Source of the DNA: Batrachochytrium dendrobatidis JAM81
Lineage: Eukaryota; Chytridiomycota; Chytridiomycetes; Rhizophydiales
Length of the DNA stretch: 64,000 nt
Reading direction: 5' to 3'
NCBI RefSeq assembly: GCF_000203795.2
Contig: NW_006281105.1
Location: forward strand, 1,116,001 to 1,180,000
The translations under genes were made by a program, and so were the position numbers. Below, piece after piece: positions 41,166-52,370 of this stretch. A model generated the notes under the pieces. That model was not told the origin of the DNA and did no database searches. It saw only the letters and a list, made by a program, of their open reading frames with translations. Numbering within the stretch: the first letter of the stretch is position 1; each line of letters opens with the position of its first letter.

Positions 41166-41467
41166 CAGCCGTATTCGCGTAAAGTGGATCATTAAAAGGT
41201 GTCAAAGTGCATAATAAATAGTCTCGCGAAATGATAATTTCCACAACATTTACTGAAAATAATATTTGGATTACAATGGATGAATCTGTGGTTGTACAAT
41301 GTATAGCTATACCAAATGAGGATAATTTTGGTTTAACCTCATAGTTTGCATTATACGATGGTCAGTGCTTATTAAATTGAGAATACATTCAAGTCAATTT
41401 GTAGTAGAAACAAGGAATATTCAACCGCTGCCTATTTCAAAGTAATCATTTTACACAAGTACGGTTG
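41166..41467. mobile_element. MITE copy 4 (302 bp) in the aspartyl protease promoter region
   Basis: The left end is CAGCCGTATTCGCGTAAAGT, and the right end reads CAACCGTACTTGTGTAAAAT on the opposite strand. TA flanks it on both sides (41164-41165 and 41468-41469). The interior matches the copy at 36217-36522 along most of its length. It occupies much of the 557-bp spacer between the aspartyl protease ATG and the NOG1 stop. No other gene is visible in that spacer. Confidence 0.85.
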
Positions 41468-41626
41468 TAATCAGGCAATGAAACTCCAAACAAGCTGTGC
41501 AACAGCTTAAACCAAACCAAGAACACATCAAAAATCTTGTTCATTTTGAAACATAAAAATATATATTCTTAAACCCAGCTGGCCAATTGCTCGCCATAAT
41601 TCCAATCATAAAAACAATACCGTTTC

Positions 41627-43715
41627 TTATCGTCGATCTGTTTTTCCCATGCCACGTTTTCCAGCAAACAAATGCTTTGGCTTCTTGACCAAAATTTCAC
41701 GATCACCTTCACCACGTTTGGCATACAGATTGGGCAGTCTTTGTGATTTTTTCTTGAGATTATCTGCTTCAACCTTTTGTTTGATACCACGCAAGCCCAT
41801 AACGCTACGATCACGAGATGGTGCACGACTTTGGCTACGTGATGCTGCATCAACAGCCATGGTGGATTCAGAGCGAGGACGCTTACGCATTTGGCTGCGT
41901 GAACGCATGCCTTCAATGTCAGCATTAGTTCCAATTTTGCTAAGATGCTGCTCAAAATCTTCAAAGCGAGATAAGCGGGCAACGCTCTTTTTAGGAAGGA
42001 CAGATCGATTGCGATTCTTGCGTTCTCGATTTTGAGCAATAATGATTTGCTTTTTGGCATTTAGACGTTTGGCAGCATCAAGAATCTCCAAGTCCTCTTC
42101 GTTATCCATCTCATCGTCAGACTGGTAAAATCCTTCGGCAATAAGGCGCTCCTCTTCCTTTTCAAGTGCGTCAAGTTTGGCTTCGATCTCTGGATCAATA
42201 AAGTCTGCCACGTTTTTACCGTTCATAATTTCGGGTATTACGTCATACTTCCAGTCATCGTTGGCAAGCATATACGGAGCTATATATAGTAAAAATGCAA
42301 TTGTCAGAGCCAAATTCAAGTGTAGATGATAACCAATAAAACTTACCCTTGATATCAACATTAAAGACTCCCGCACCGCCATTTTCAACCTCAATGTCCC
42401 GTTGCAGCTTACGACGGTCAGGATCAGCAGGGTCGTACTTGAGTTTGGTTTTAGCAGCCTCTGGAATAAATGGTGCACGAACAATATCGTCACGCTGCAC
42501 AGGCTGAGCTAGATGAAGCTTGTTGACAATGGTAGATACCTTGGTACCCTTCAGTTTGGTCTCAACACGTGAAGCTAGCAGCTTGTCACAGGATGCATTA
42601 CGGACATCCATAACACCTTCTTCAGTGTAGCAGCTAACCTGAACAAGAGAAACCTCTTCGGCAGAAAGAACTTCATCGAGCATAGCCTTTTCTTCGGCAT
42701 CTAAATCCTCTGGTTTACGAATATCAATCTTATTGACAACAAGCATGATGGGCTTATTGGCAAAAAGAGGTTTGATTGAATGATAGAGTTTAAACTGCTC
42801 AGCAACAGAATACCCGCATTGTTCTGAGAGATCGATAAAGAATAGAATGCACGCACGCAAATGAGCCATGGCAGTGATGGATTGCATCTCAATAGTGTTG
42901 CGCTGTTCCAGAGGGTGATCAAGAATTCCTGGAGTGTCAATTACCTGCCAGCGAAGATATTTGTAGTCCATATGACCAACAAAAAGAGACTTGGTGGTAA
43001 ATGCATATGGCTGGACTTCAACCTCTGCGCGGGTGACCTTGTTCATGAAACTGGACTTGCCAACATTTGGATAGCCACAAATAATCAGAGTACGGGTGTT
43101 GGGATCAATCGATGGCAGACGAGATAAATGCTGACGGACTTGCTCAAGATACTGAAGAGAATCTTTTTGGCGTTTCATGATGGTAGCCATTCGACCAAGA
43201 GCTGCTTTTTTGAGCTGCTTGCAACGAAACAGAGAGTCACCGAATTTTAGCAGACGAGCATAATCCTTGGCGACAGAGTCAATCAAATGACGGGCAGTGT
43301 TGATTTGGGCAAGAGCCAGTTTGTAGTGATCCCTGTCATACAGCACATTCATCAAATCTGCATAAAATGGATGAATTTCCTAGAGTCAAAAATGGGCGTA
43401 TTAGCAGCATATAAAAAATAAAAAAAACATGCATCAAAACACAATGCAGTTATATCCAGATATAAACCAAGTGCACATCAAATTCAAACCTACATCCAAC
43501 TTAGGGAAATCACTCAAAATCTGTGTCAATTTTTCATCAAAACAGTCTTGTCCAAACTTGACCTTGCGCATATAGAAATGACGAATACGACTGATTTGAT
43601 AGCTTGGATGAACAACAGTTGGAGTCTTTCTGTTGATTTTGGACAGCACAATGTCGACAAACTCTGAAGCCGAAGGTACGACCTGTACCTTTTTGAAATT
43701 GTAATGGGATGCCAT
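41627..43715 (-). CDS. NOG1: NOG1 nucleolar GTPase of 60S ribosome assembly
   Basis: Three exons (43494-43715, 42347-43379 and 41627-42279) join in phase to 635 aa. The N-terminal helical domain starts [20 protein letters not shown]. The GTPase domain has G1 GYPNVGKSS, the switch region [14 protein letters not shown]3 DTPGILD and G4 NKID. The C-terminal half has [19 protein letters not shown], an acidic stretch, an Arg/Ser-rich region ([19 protein letters not shown]) and a basic end ([15 protein letters not shown]). All these are characteristic of Nog1/GTPBP4, which joins pre-60S particles in the nucleolus and leaves in the cytoplasm. A GTCACGTGG site lies about 200 bp upstream. Confidence 0.97.
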
Positions 43716-44130
43716 AGTGAATTATAAACAGCTTGCACAAATATGGTATGTCTGAATTACTCTAAATTAGCAATAGGCTTGAATGCAAAGAAATAGGATG
43801 GCTATATAGCTTGTTTCTTTAAACGGAGCTGACAAATAGCGATTAAAAAAACTATTTCGGCTGAAAAGAAAAAAATCGTGTTGGGTTGGTGTTTTAGTGA
43901 TTGGCTAGATTGTTGGTCACGTGGTAATAACTCACTTTTACAATGCGGGCAATCAAGCTAAATCAAACAATCACTTCAACTCCAGAATCACCGAATGTAG
44001 AAAATAAGCAGTTTTATTATCAATTCAAAATATTCAGATATAGAATTAATGGATATTGATTACAGTCGAGTACATTTGAAAAAAGAAATAAACAGTATTT
44101 CAGTATTTAGAGCAGATCTGACAGTAATGA
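43716..44130. promoter_or_regulatory. NOG1 upstream region with an E-box
   Basis: A 415-bp spacer. CACGTG at 43918-43923 sits in GTCACGTGG, the same 9-mer as in the UTP5-like promoter. The rest is AT-rich and is also the 3' flank of the LPMO-like gene. Confidence 0.45.
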
Positions 44131-44950
44131 TTAGTTGCCATTGTTGCGATTTCCGCCGTTTCCATTTCTACGCTTTCCACCGTTTCCATTTCTACGGTTT
44201 CCGCCATTTCCATTTCTACGGTTTCCGCCGTTTCCATTTCTACGGTTTCCGCCGTTTCCATTTCTACGGTTTCCGCCGTTTCCATTTCTACGGTTTCCGC
44301 CGTTACGATTGCCATTGTTGTTGTTGCGATTGCCATTTCCACCAGCATTACGGTTGCCATTTCCACCAACGTTTCCGGCATTGATAGGAGCAATTACGTT
44401 GGCATCGCCAACCGTAATATCAGCGCAGGCAAAATAATGCGAGCCATCATTAGGAGCATCCCATAACCATTGAACAATAGCATTGCCAGTTTTACCCGAA
44501 GGCATTTTAACATTCAATTCTAAAATATAAGAAACAGTCAATCAATTAGTGATTTAGTATTGATGATAAATATCAATGATTGCTTGAACTAGAAATAAAC
44601 TTACGACGAGAGTTGATGGAAGTTTGGCCAAGTTGTTGGAAATTAGTATCACCATCAAAGGCAATACTGACTTTGACACTTGATCCATGGTTGGCAACAA
44701 TAACCCATTTGACTGTGAGTTGGCCACCTGGAAGAACTCCAGCAGTAGGAGCTCCTTTGACAGAGTTGCCACATCCCTTCGCGACAGTACCAAGATTGGC
44801 AGGTGCAGGTCCAGGAATACGGTTAATTTTTTTTGGCGTAGACAACTGGGAGCCAGAGTTTCGTGGATTTGGGCTGCTCATGAACGCATGGCCTTGGACA
44901 ATGGTGGCAAAAGCAGCGACGAGACCAATGAGTGTATGAGAAAAGTGCAT
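44131..44950 (-). CDS. Secreted LPMO-like (histidine-brace) protein with NRRNGNGG repeat tail
   Basis: Two exons (44605-44950 and 44131-44519) join in phase to 244 aa. The signal peptide MHFSHTLIGLVAAFATIVQG would leave His as the first mature residue (HAFMSSPNPRNSGS), the hallmark of lytic polysaccharide monooxygenases and of the related X325 copper proteins. A second His lies in VANHGSSVKVSIAF, placed like the second brace histidine of AA10/AA11 enzymes. Later, VQWLWDAPNDGSHYFACADI resembles the AA11 segment with the W-x-W motif and a C-A before the last strand. From about residue 165 the protein becomes a low-complexity Asn/Gly/Arg tail with six 8-residue repeats. If active, it would oxidise chitin or another polysaccharide outside the cell. 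It could also be a non-catalytic copper-binding relative. The family assignment is by motif only. Confidence 0.65.
44158..44301 (-). repeat. 24-bp tandem repeat (six copies) coding NRRNGNGG
   Basis: Six in-frame copies of a 24-nt unit (plus strand GTTTCCATTTCTACGGTTTC plus CGCC) with few substitutions. Each encodes one octapeptide. The in-phase unit can change copy number without frameshift. Confidence 0.9.
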
Positions 44951-47048
44951 ATTTGATGATGAATGTTCAAAGTTTTATTAGATCCCTATTTCCAATAGTA
45001 ACAAAATTAAACAAGCTGGACTTGATATGTAAATGAGTTTGTCGACAGGAATACAGCACGCTTGAGAACAGAGTTCAGATACAGTGATGCTTGCTGGTTT
45101 ATAACCAAGATTGAAAGTGGCGTTCCTAGTAGAATTTTGTGGCGTTTATCTATTTTGGTCATCTTGAAAACATTCGATCCAGCAAGACAGTTACGTTGAC
45201 CAAATGTGAGATTTGTTTTGGTGTTTCAGTGGGTAAATATTGAGAATGCGTAAGTTGTCTATTATCAACCCGTCACTCTTGGGCTTGCATTGACCACAGA
45301 GTAGCGGGTATTGCAATGACGTCAGTGAATGAAGTGACCGTATATATTACCAAGTTCAATAGTTGGAGTTAATGCCAGATCTGTGTAAAGTAGTTATGTA
45401 TGTAATGTGTCGAGACTATATTCAATACTCTATTTTACTTTTGATATGAATATTTGCTTGAATCCAACCTGTTAGCTTCATGAAACAACTAGTTTATTTG
45501 CAAGTGCCGTAGCTTGATCTCATGTGAAGCATCTGACTTTAAAATGCATATTCGTCATCAGCTTAGCTCTCAATCGCAAAATTCCCTCAATAGTGCTATT
45601 GCCACTCACTGGTGCCTGTTCAAAATGCGCTCGACCTCGACTTTCCAAACATGGGTTTTAGATAGCTATATTGGCTCAAATAATAGTACGGCAGAGTTGG
45701 TATCATTTGTTTCCAAGCACAACTTTGAATCAAACAGTTATAATGTCATTTAGCCGTTTTAGTCCAATTTCACCGCCATATTATGTAAAGACGGAACACT
45801 TGTATTGCATTAACTGCCTCTTGCTTTGGGATAGACAATAATTAAGCATCTATTGCTTTCCTACTACAAATTGGCTGCACTGTTTCTTGAATAAATACTC
45901 TCAACTCTCCTTATTGTCTGGAATCGCATGCCGTACAAAACCATTTTTATTAAAGTAATTTGCAGCAGGGTTTAGAAATGGACAATAGGAAGCTTTACCT
46001 CGTAGCATTGCTATTTGTTGGATGCTTGGCAGACCATGACGAATGAAAATTCGTAGCTTTAAGCATTCGCTGAGAACAGTGTTGTTTGATAAATCTGCTA
46101 CCAGAAGCAATTACATGATGAGCAGATTTGGCAGCACGATTTTGTGCATTCGTAGCTCGGATGAATCAGCATCATCATCCTCACAACAAGGGCAAATCCT
46201 GACGCATTTTCAGTTTGTCAGGATTACAATAGTCACGCGGACATATAGTTGTGCAAAGTACATGATCTGGTTAATTCTAGTCTACCGCCTAAAGAATGCA
46301 GTCAGGAGATTTGCAGCGACTTTGTGCTCGCTCTTGCTCTGGTACAACTGCTTTCAGAAAGTAAAGTGTACGCCAATCCAAAACAAGCTTGCAATTTTAT
46401 GAACCGAAACTCTCGTTTCCGAAAAGCTGTAACAGTTGCTTATTTAATTACACGATGGTGTGAATAGTCCCAACGATTTAGTATTTGGTTTTGGAATTCA
46501 CTGTGCATGTGAAATGTGCGACATACCTCATGTGAATACAATAAAGACAAAAAAGCTTCATTTCCATTCATATAGGACTGACTGAACCAATATTCTTTAA
46601 GCCAACCTTCATTGCAACATCTCGCTTGTCCCATTCAGTTTGTACTGAATCACCATCAGCTTTTTGCCTCCTATACACATTTATACCTATCGCAGTTTAC
46701 AAGTTCATTTAGTCCGCCTGCATCGTTATATTTTAAATTGCTAGCTACAGATATTTGAAGCATACATCTGGGTTAGTAGATGATTGACCTTTTGCGCTTT
46801 GTGCATTCACCTATTGCCTTGATTAAATAAAACTACATATTGGTCATACGATTCTAAGCACTACCGATCTTTTATGAACAATACTTTAGTTAGGTCACGG
46901 TTCACACATTTCAATTCATATAGCGGTTAGCAAGTAATTTGAGCAAGTTTACAAAATACGGTGACGTCATTCTGGTTGACTCATTGGCGATACCATTCAA
47001 AACCTATTTTTGCAAGTCTTTATTTGCTATACCACCAAGTCATTAAAC
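44951..47048. other. 2.1-kb intergenic region
   Basis: Holds the 5' region of the LPMO-like gene (a TATAAA on the minus strand at about 45098-45103), a probable degenerate transposon copy near 45773-46072, and the promoter of the RRM gene. The small open frames seem to be chance. Confidence 0.5.
45773..46072. mobile_element. Degenerate MITE copy 5 (about 300 bp)
   Basis: The left end, CCGCCATATTATGTAAAG, resembles the family terminal repeat. The interior has GCTTTGGGATAGACAATA, CCTACTACAAATTG and TAGCATTGCTATTTGTTG, matching blocks of the copies at 57999 and 11017. The right end is not clear. Confidence 0.45.
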
Positions 47049-50000
47049 ATGGATTCCAATGCACAACAACGATCCTCTCGTTGGCCACGGATTAGACCAA
47101 AAAGAGAACCAGCTACGGTTGTTAACTTGCCACCAATAATGGTACCCAGCACTGATATTGTAACACCTATATGTGCCAATTCTGAATCTGAACTAAATCC
47201 ATCCAAACAGATGCAATGTGATCTACACCAGGAAGAACTGTGCCAATTACATGCCAACATCAGCACAAATGAACCTTTTCAGAAAGATGCAAATAACAAA
47301 AGCTCATTAGCAGTGACTGAACCAACGCCGTATCTGTCAAGTCAAAAAAATACTACGCACGACTTTGAGCGGAGCGAATCAGGTGGATCTAGTATCAATA
47401 GTGGCAACGATACAATGCTGGCTGCGCTATCCACATCCAAAAGTTCGACAGTAACTCTTATAGGCACAGTCGCAATAAGAAACGATCGTAAAAGCAATGC
47501 TGGGCTTGATTCAAATTCAGATGGGGTTTCTTTTGTGTCCACTTCAAAATCAGCTATTGGTAAACACAAGAGCATGCCTCGTCGTGCTTTGTTATTGAGT
47601 AGTTGCCGAGAAACCGAAATGTCGGGCAACTTAAATCTTCACGCTCCAAAGCCACAATACACTTGTGCTTTAAACACCAATGATTCCAATGCTAGTAGTA
47701 GGCAACGCAGTATCAGTGTTTGTTCTGACGAGGCAACGAGTGGAGTTAACATAGCGACCGAGTCTACAAATAGTCCTAAAACAACCTGTGATTTTTGGAA
47801 AAGCATGGACTCGATCTCATCAACTATATCCTCAACACAAACATCATCCACTACTGCTTTTGAAGCTGACACAGTCGAAATACTTGCGACAATGTTTGAA
47901 GAGGTAACCATTTCCAGCACTTGTTCTTGTACAAGTGACAATATCCCGAAAAACAACGATATTGCAGAGCAAGCCTATTCAGCAGTACCGTTTACTGCTG
48001 AAGATGCAACCAATGACGATGCTGATGCAATGCATAGTTTGAGTCCATCACATTCAGAGCCTGGTATTGGTCAAGATCGTAGTGTATATGTGAATCTTGA
48101 TAATTCCGAGTCATTCAATGATACGCCTGCCAATACCAGTGACGTGATTGATACCGCTACTGAACAAAGCTCTGCAGTGCAAATTCCAACTCTGATTGAT
48201 CATCAAGCAGGATTGAGCACTGTTTCTCGTGGTCAGCCTGAAGCGTGTCTATTTGTAGCAAGGTTTGTTGAACTATCATGGCTATTTATATAGTAATTTT
48301 TGACTACAACTGAATTCCAATCTACGAGTTCAACCCTATAATGACAATTCGTACTAACATAAAATCAGTCTTTCTGCTGCGAAATCGGATGCTGAGCTTC
48401 AAGAGAGTGTTACAAACCATTTTCAAACGTGGGGTGAGCTGCTGAATGTGCGTGTACTCAAGGATTGGATGGGCAGACCCTATGCATTTGTTCAGTTCAA
48501 GGTAAAGCCATCGTGCTTATAATGTATAAATCCAATGCATTGCCATTCATTCAAATTCGTTTCATTTTATCCAGTCTGTAGCGGATGCTCAAAATGCATT
48601 GGTCAAAGGCCATAATACAATTGTCGATAACAGACACATTCGAATTGAACAAGCCAAAGTCAATCGCACACTTGTTGTATCTAGTACCGACTCGACATCA
48701 TCAGATATTTATTCTATCATGGAAAAGTATGGCCCAATCGAGAGCTTCACTTTGCCAGATGCTTTAAAGGCACCCAGTATTTGCAAAGACGACACCTGCT
48801 GTATCGGAGAAGCAGTTGTCAAGTACAGGTATCGAGAGGATGCCATGGAAGCTTTTGCAGAATTGCGAGCAGCCGGCACGCTCTCTGTCGACTGGACATC
48901 TAGCGTAGATAAGCCCTTTCGTGATATCGATCAGTTTAGCATATTTGTTGGGAATCTTAATGCTGTAATGGTCACCGAACAACTGTTGCAAGAAAAGTTT
49001 GGTCAATATGGCGAAATTGTCGAAATGAACTTCATTAAACGCAACCAAGGCAATCCAAACAATCGACCTGCTTTTGCATTACTTAGGTTCCGAACCGATG
49101 CATCTGCCCAACGGGCAATCAGGAGCGAAAATGGTCAAACATGGTGGAATCAGTCAATGCGAGTGCAGTTGCGTGAGATTCACTCTGAAATATCTCAAGC
49201 TTCGACTCCAGTCACTCCGCCTATATCTGGGAATCCAGCTTTTTCCAACGAGTCATTGCCAATGCAGTCGCAATGGAGACCCCATCCATCATTTGCATTT
49301 CGAAACTCCTATAACCGGCATTCACGTCACCACTCATTACCCATTACTGGATCTAGCGGAGAGGGTCAGTATTTTCAAAACAATATGATGCCTAAAGCAC
49401 ACATGGGTATGCCGCCGTACCAGTATGGATATGCTCCCTATCCATACACTTGGATACCGCCACATGGTCATATGGCTGACCAGAGCGGATATGCAATAAA
49501 TGGCTACCCTATGGTTGGACAGTTTGGAGCAGGTGCATCAGGGCCGATGATGGTTATGATGTCAGATAGGGATTCAAATGGCATAGAGGGTGGAGGGTTA
49601 GCAAAGAATCCCGGCATTGTCTTAGGTATACTTGGCATGCTCAAGTTGGATTGGAACAGTTGGATTTTGTAGAACACGAATGGTGACTAATTGGAATTAA
49701 CAACTTGGTGATTAGGTGGAGCGGCAGAGGAAGCGCCTCAGCCTGAAGCGGATTCAGGATATGATTTTTATATGGGACAAGCGCCAATACAGCAGCAGGG
49801 AGGACAGCCCTTGATGATGTTGCCATTGAATCCGCTTCATCAGGATCCTCAAATACAGCAGCAATCTGTAAAATATGGTTGGTCGCCACAGCCCATGTGG
49901 TATATGCCGTCCCAATACATACAACAATCATATGCATACCCATTCGCACAGATGCGGTCGCATCCAGCATCGTGTAGCGGTTATCCGCAGCACCAACTGC

Positions 50001-50131
50001 CACTTCAACCTGCTCAGTGGAAGGAAATGCCAAAAAATGAATTTGATGCTGGACAATCAAGTCCCAACAACTCGGGAACAGCGGATGCTGATTTGGCATT
50101 TGCAACCAACTCCAGCTACAATGTTCAGTAA
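47049..50131 (+). CDS. RNA-binding protein with three RRM domains and a long disordered N-terminus
   Basis: Four exons (47049-48262, 48369-48501, 48575-49625 and 49716-50131) join in phase to 937 aa. The frame is open slightly further upstream, but 47049 is the first ATG. Residues 1-400 are Ser/Thr/Asn-rich with no domain. RRM1 spans the exon 1/2/3 junctions (RNP2 CLFVAS, RNP1 GRPYAFVQF). A second, degenerate RRM follows (RTLVVSS, IYSIMEKYGPIESF). RRM3 has RNP2 FSIFVGNL and a stretch ending PAFALLRF. The C-terminal part is rich in Pro, Tyr, Gln and Met (PPYQYGYAPYPY, QPMWYMPSQYIQQS), as in stress-granule-type RNA-binding proteins. It likely acts in mRNA fate in the cytoplasm or nucleus. No single yeast counterpart is recognised. 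Confidence 0.85.
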
Positions 50132-50532
50132 ACCAGGAGTTTATGGCTATATCTGCACATGATTCCATATCTTGCATATTCAAATTGACCCTTGATGTAT
50201 TCAAGGGTATTGCAGTAGTTTACAATATTTGCATTTCAACAAGACAACACTTGATTGCAGCCAGTGGAATAGACCGGGTTGTTTTATGCAGTCCAATATA
50301 TTCAGGGTTGCAATTGACCGTGTATCAATCGCGCTATTTCAGTGCTGTCCAAGTGCAGTCAAATTGATATTCGATTCGACAGAAAAGGGTTTTCAGCACC
50401 TGATAGCTGCTCAGTCGTCTGCTTGGACTGCATTTAGACAACTTTTCTTCATAAATTCAAACTTTTCGTCAAACAGCTGGCTCTTGCAACATAATTGTGA
50501 TCACTAATTCTTTACACTGTATACAACCACTC
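50132..50532. other. Intergenic region
   Basis: 401 bp forming the 3' flank of the RRM gene and the promoter of the Ser/Pro-rich gene. No feature was recognised. Confidence 0.5.
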
Positions 50533-51303
50533 ATGGCTCATCCTTCAATCGACGATGGTCAGTCTTCCCATGCGTCTACAATGTCATCTAGTCTGCCTGT
50601 ATCCTTCTCGCTCGACTCTACTAGCGTTAAATTCTTACCCGCCATGCCTATCCCTTGCTTCACTGTCGATGCTCCCGGACTAGCTACATCCATTCAAGCA
50701 TCCCCATCCACCATTATTCGTCCATCCAATCCTGCAATTCCTGCAACTCCTCCTTCATCCGCCTTTCTGGGCACTGCTGCTGCTGAATATTTTTCGCCCA
50801 TGCCTTCGATCATCACTCCATCTGGCAGCTATGCCAGCGTCACCAATCTTTCTGTTCCTGTGACTGGCATTCGCTTTAGTCGCAGTCCAAACACCGTTAC
50901 CAGTGGGTTTGCTGCTGCTGCTCGTAACATTCCCATGCACCACCATCGTACCAGTTCTCATCCTATCCATCAGATCAACGGAATTGCTCTTCAATCTCCT
51001 AATGAATCGATTGTCTGTCCAGTTCCTCGCAAGATTCATGCTCCTTCCATGCATCTCGAAGTACCGTTGCTTCGACGTTCAACTGGCAGGCGAAACAAGC
51101 TGTCTCCTATTACTCCTTGGCTTGATCAGTTCAATTTGTGTCCTCAGCAACCTACTGCTACCATTTCATCTCTTTCAGCTGCAATTGCCTCTGCTGGTGT
51201 GTCTATTGAACAAAACTGTACATCTCGAGTCACTTCGGTTGCTCATCCCAGAGATCCTGCTATTCTTGCCCAGCACGAGCTTGGAGAGATTCTTGGTCTG
51301 TAA
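50533..51303 (+). CDS. Ser/Pro-rich protein of unknown function
   Basis: A single exon of 256 aa with the ATG at 50533. The upstream in-frame residues lack an ATG. Codon use and the long open frame support a real gene. Ser, Pro, Thr and Ala dominate. A basic patch (HLEVPLLRRSTGRRNKLSPI) precedes TPWLDQFNL, a possible short linear motif, and the end is AILAQHELGEILGL, a predicted amphipathic helix. There is no known domain. The layout looks like a disordered regulatory or adaptor protein. Confidence 0.6.
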   Translation: MAHPSIDDGQSSHASTMSSSLPVSFSLDSTSVKFLPAMPIPCFTVDAPGLATSIQASPSTIIRPSNPAIPATPPSSAFLGTAAAEYFSPMPSIITPSGSYASVTNLSVPVTGIRFSRSPNTVTSGFAAAARNIPMHHHRTSSHPIHQINGIALQSPNESIVCPVPRKIHAPSMHLEVPLLRRSTGRRNKLSPITPWLDQFNLCPQQPTATISSLSAAIASAGVSIEQNCTSRVTSVAHPRDPAILAQHELGEILGL

Positions 51304-52370
51304 TCCAGTTTGTAACCCTAGATTTGAATTAGTCTTGGACAATGCAAATCTCCCTTGCTAGAAAGTTGATCTATTCAGCAGCTTGCTATATACTTTCAAT
51401 GTAATATCTCTTCACTTGTTCAGCCCTTTTGTAAAAGCCTTTTCCTATATCTGCTCTCCTTGTGCCAACTAAGCTTCATGCTTTCCATTTGCTGATATCT
51501 TTTAGCCGCACCGTCCTGTTATGTTTTTGGCTGCAGCCAACTTTACCCTGTTTTACTGCTCCGACTTCCTGCAATCGCTTGTTATTTTGTTTGTCGTTCC
51601 AACACCTGTCGACCTGAATTTGTCTATTTTCAACCTTTTCATCTACTATTCTGTGCACTGTTTTATCTACCACTTTTTGTATGCCTGCTATCATTCCAAG
51701 GGGATTTATCCTCTTTCCACTTTAAATCTATCTTTTTTGTCTGGACTATATTATAAACAGTATATTTTTCAAGAATGCAATGTTGGGTTTCGGCAACTTT
51801 GCTTTCTCTATATTCTGTCCCCTCCTGCTATAAGCTCTTAGAATTGCTCAATTGTTTCATTCCTCGTAGTTCTCCCTTTTGTCCGTACCTATGTTGTTTG
51901 CTTTATTTTGTTTATAAATGATTATATTCTTTATTTGATGAAAACTTGGGGTTTAAAATTAGATTGGGATTTAGCTAGCCTGGTGATACAGGGCTGTAAT
52001 GATAGGGGTTTAATATCATGTGTTGCATTGTGCATTTGATAGTCGAGCTATTGACCGTACATGCATTACAGTTGTGACTATACTTGTACCACGGCTGGGA
52101 CAATGGTATGAGAATGGAGATATAATTAGAATGGTCAGCAACCTAATTCATGTGTAACAATCAGGTTGGTAATGTTGCTTTCGGTCAGCAATTTGCTCAA
52201 ATCATCGAGATTGTCCAGCTCGTATTGGTCAGTGACTCAATAACCATAGTATGGTCTCAAGTAGACTGTATTTGAATTTTACGGCTGGCAACACATTCTA
52301 CTAATGCGGATAATTATAGTCGTATCGTTTATTTTCAAAAAATATTAATCTTTCAACTATTACCATCTGA
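51304..52370. other. 1.07-kb intergenic region with a pyrimidine-rich strand
   Basis: The plus strand from about 51390 to 51910 is unusually rich in T and C, which creates a hydrophobic-looking open frame (51521-51841) that is not believed. The rest is AT-rich 3' flank of both convergent neighbours. Confidence 0.45.

Noticed and set aside
44049..44437. Plus-strand open frames with Phe/Arg/His or Pro/Phe/Leu repeats
   Set aside because: They are the complement of the 24-bp repeat that encodes the NRRNGNGG tail. Any repeat of this type is open in several frames.
45514..45753. 79-codon open frame, plus strand
   Set aside because: It is short, without recognisable content or splice partners, in a spacer rich in repeat remnants.
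51521..51841. 106-codon hydrophobic open frame, plus strand
   Set aside because: Hydrophobicity comes from the T/C-rich composition. No conserved motif and no splice support were seen.
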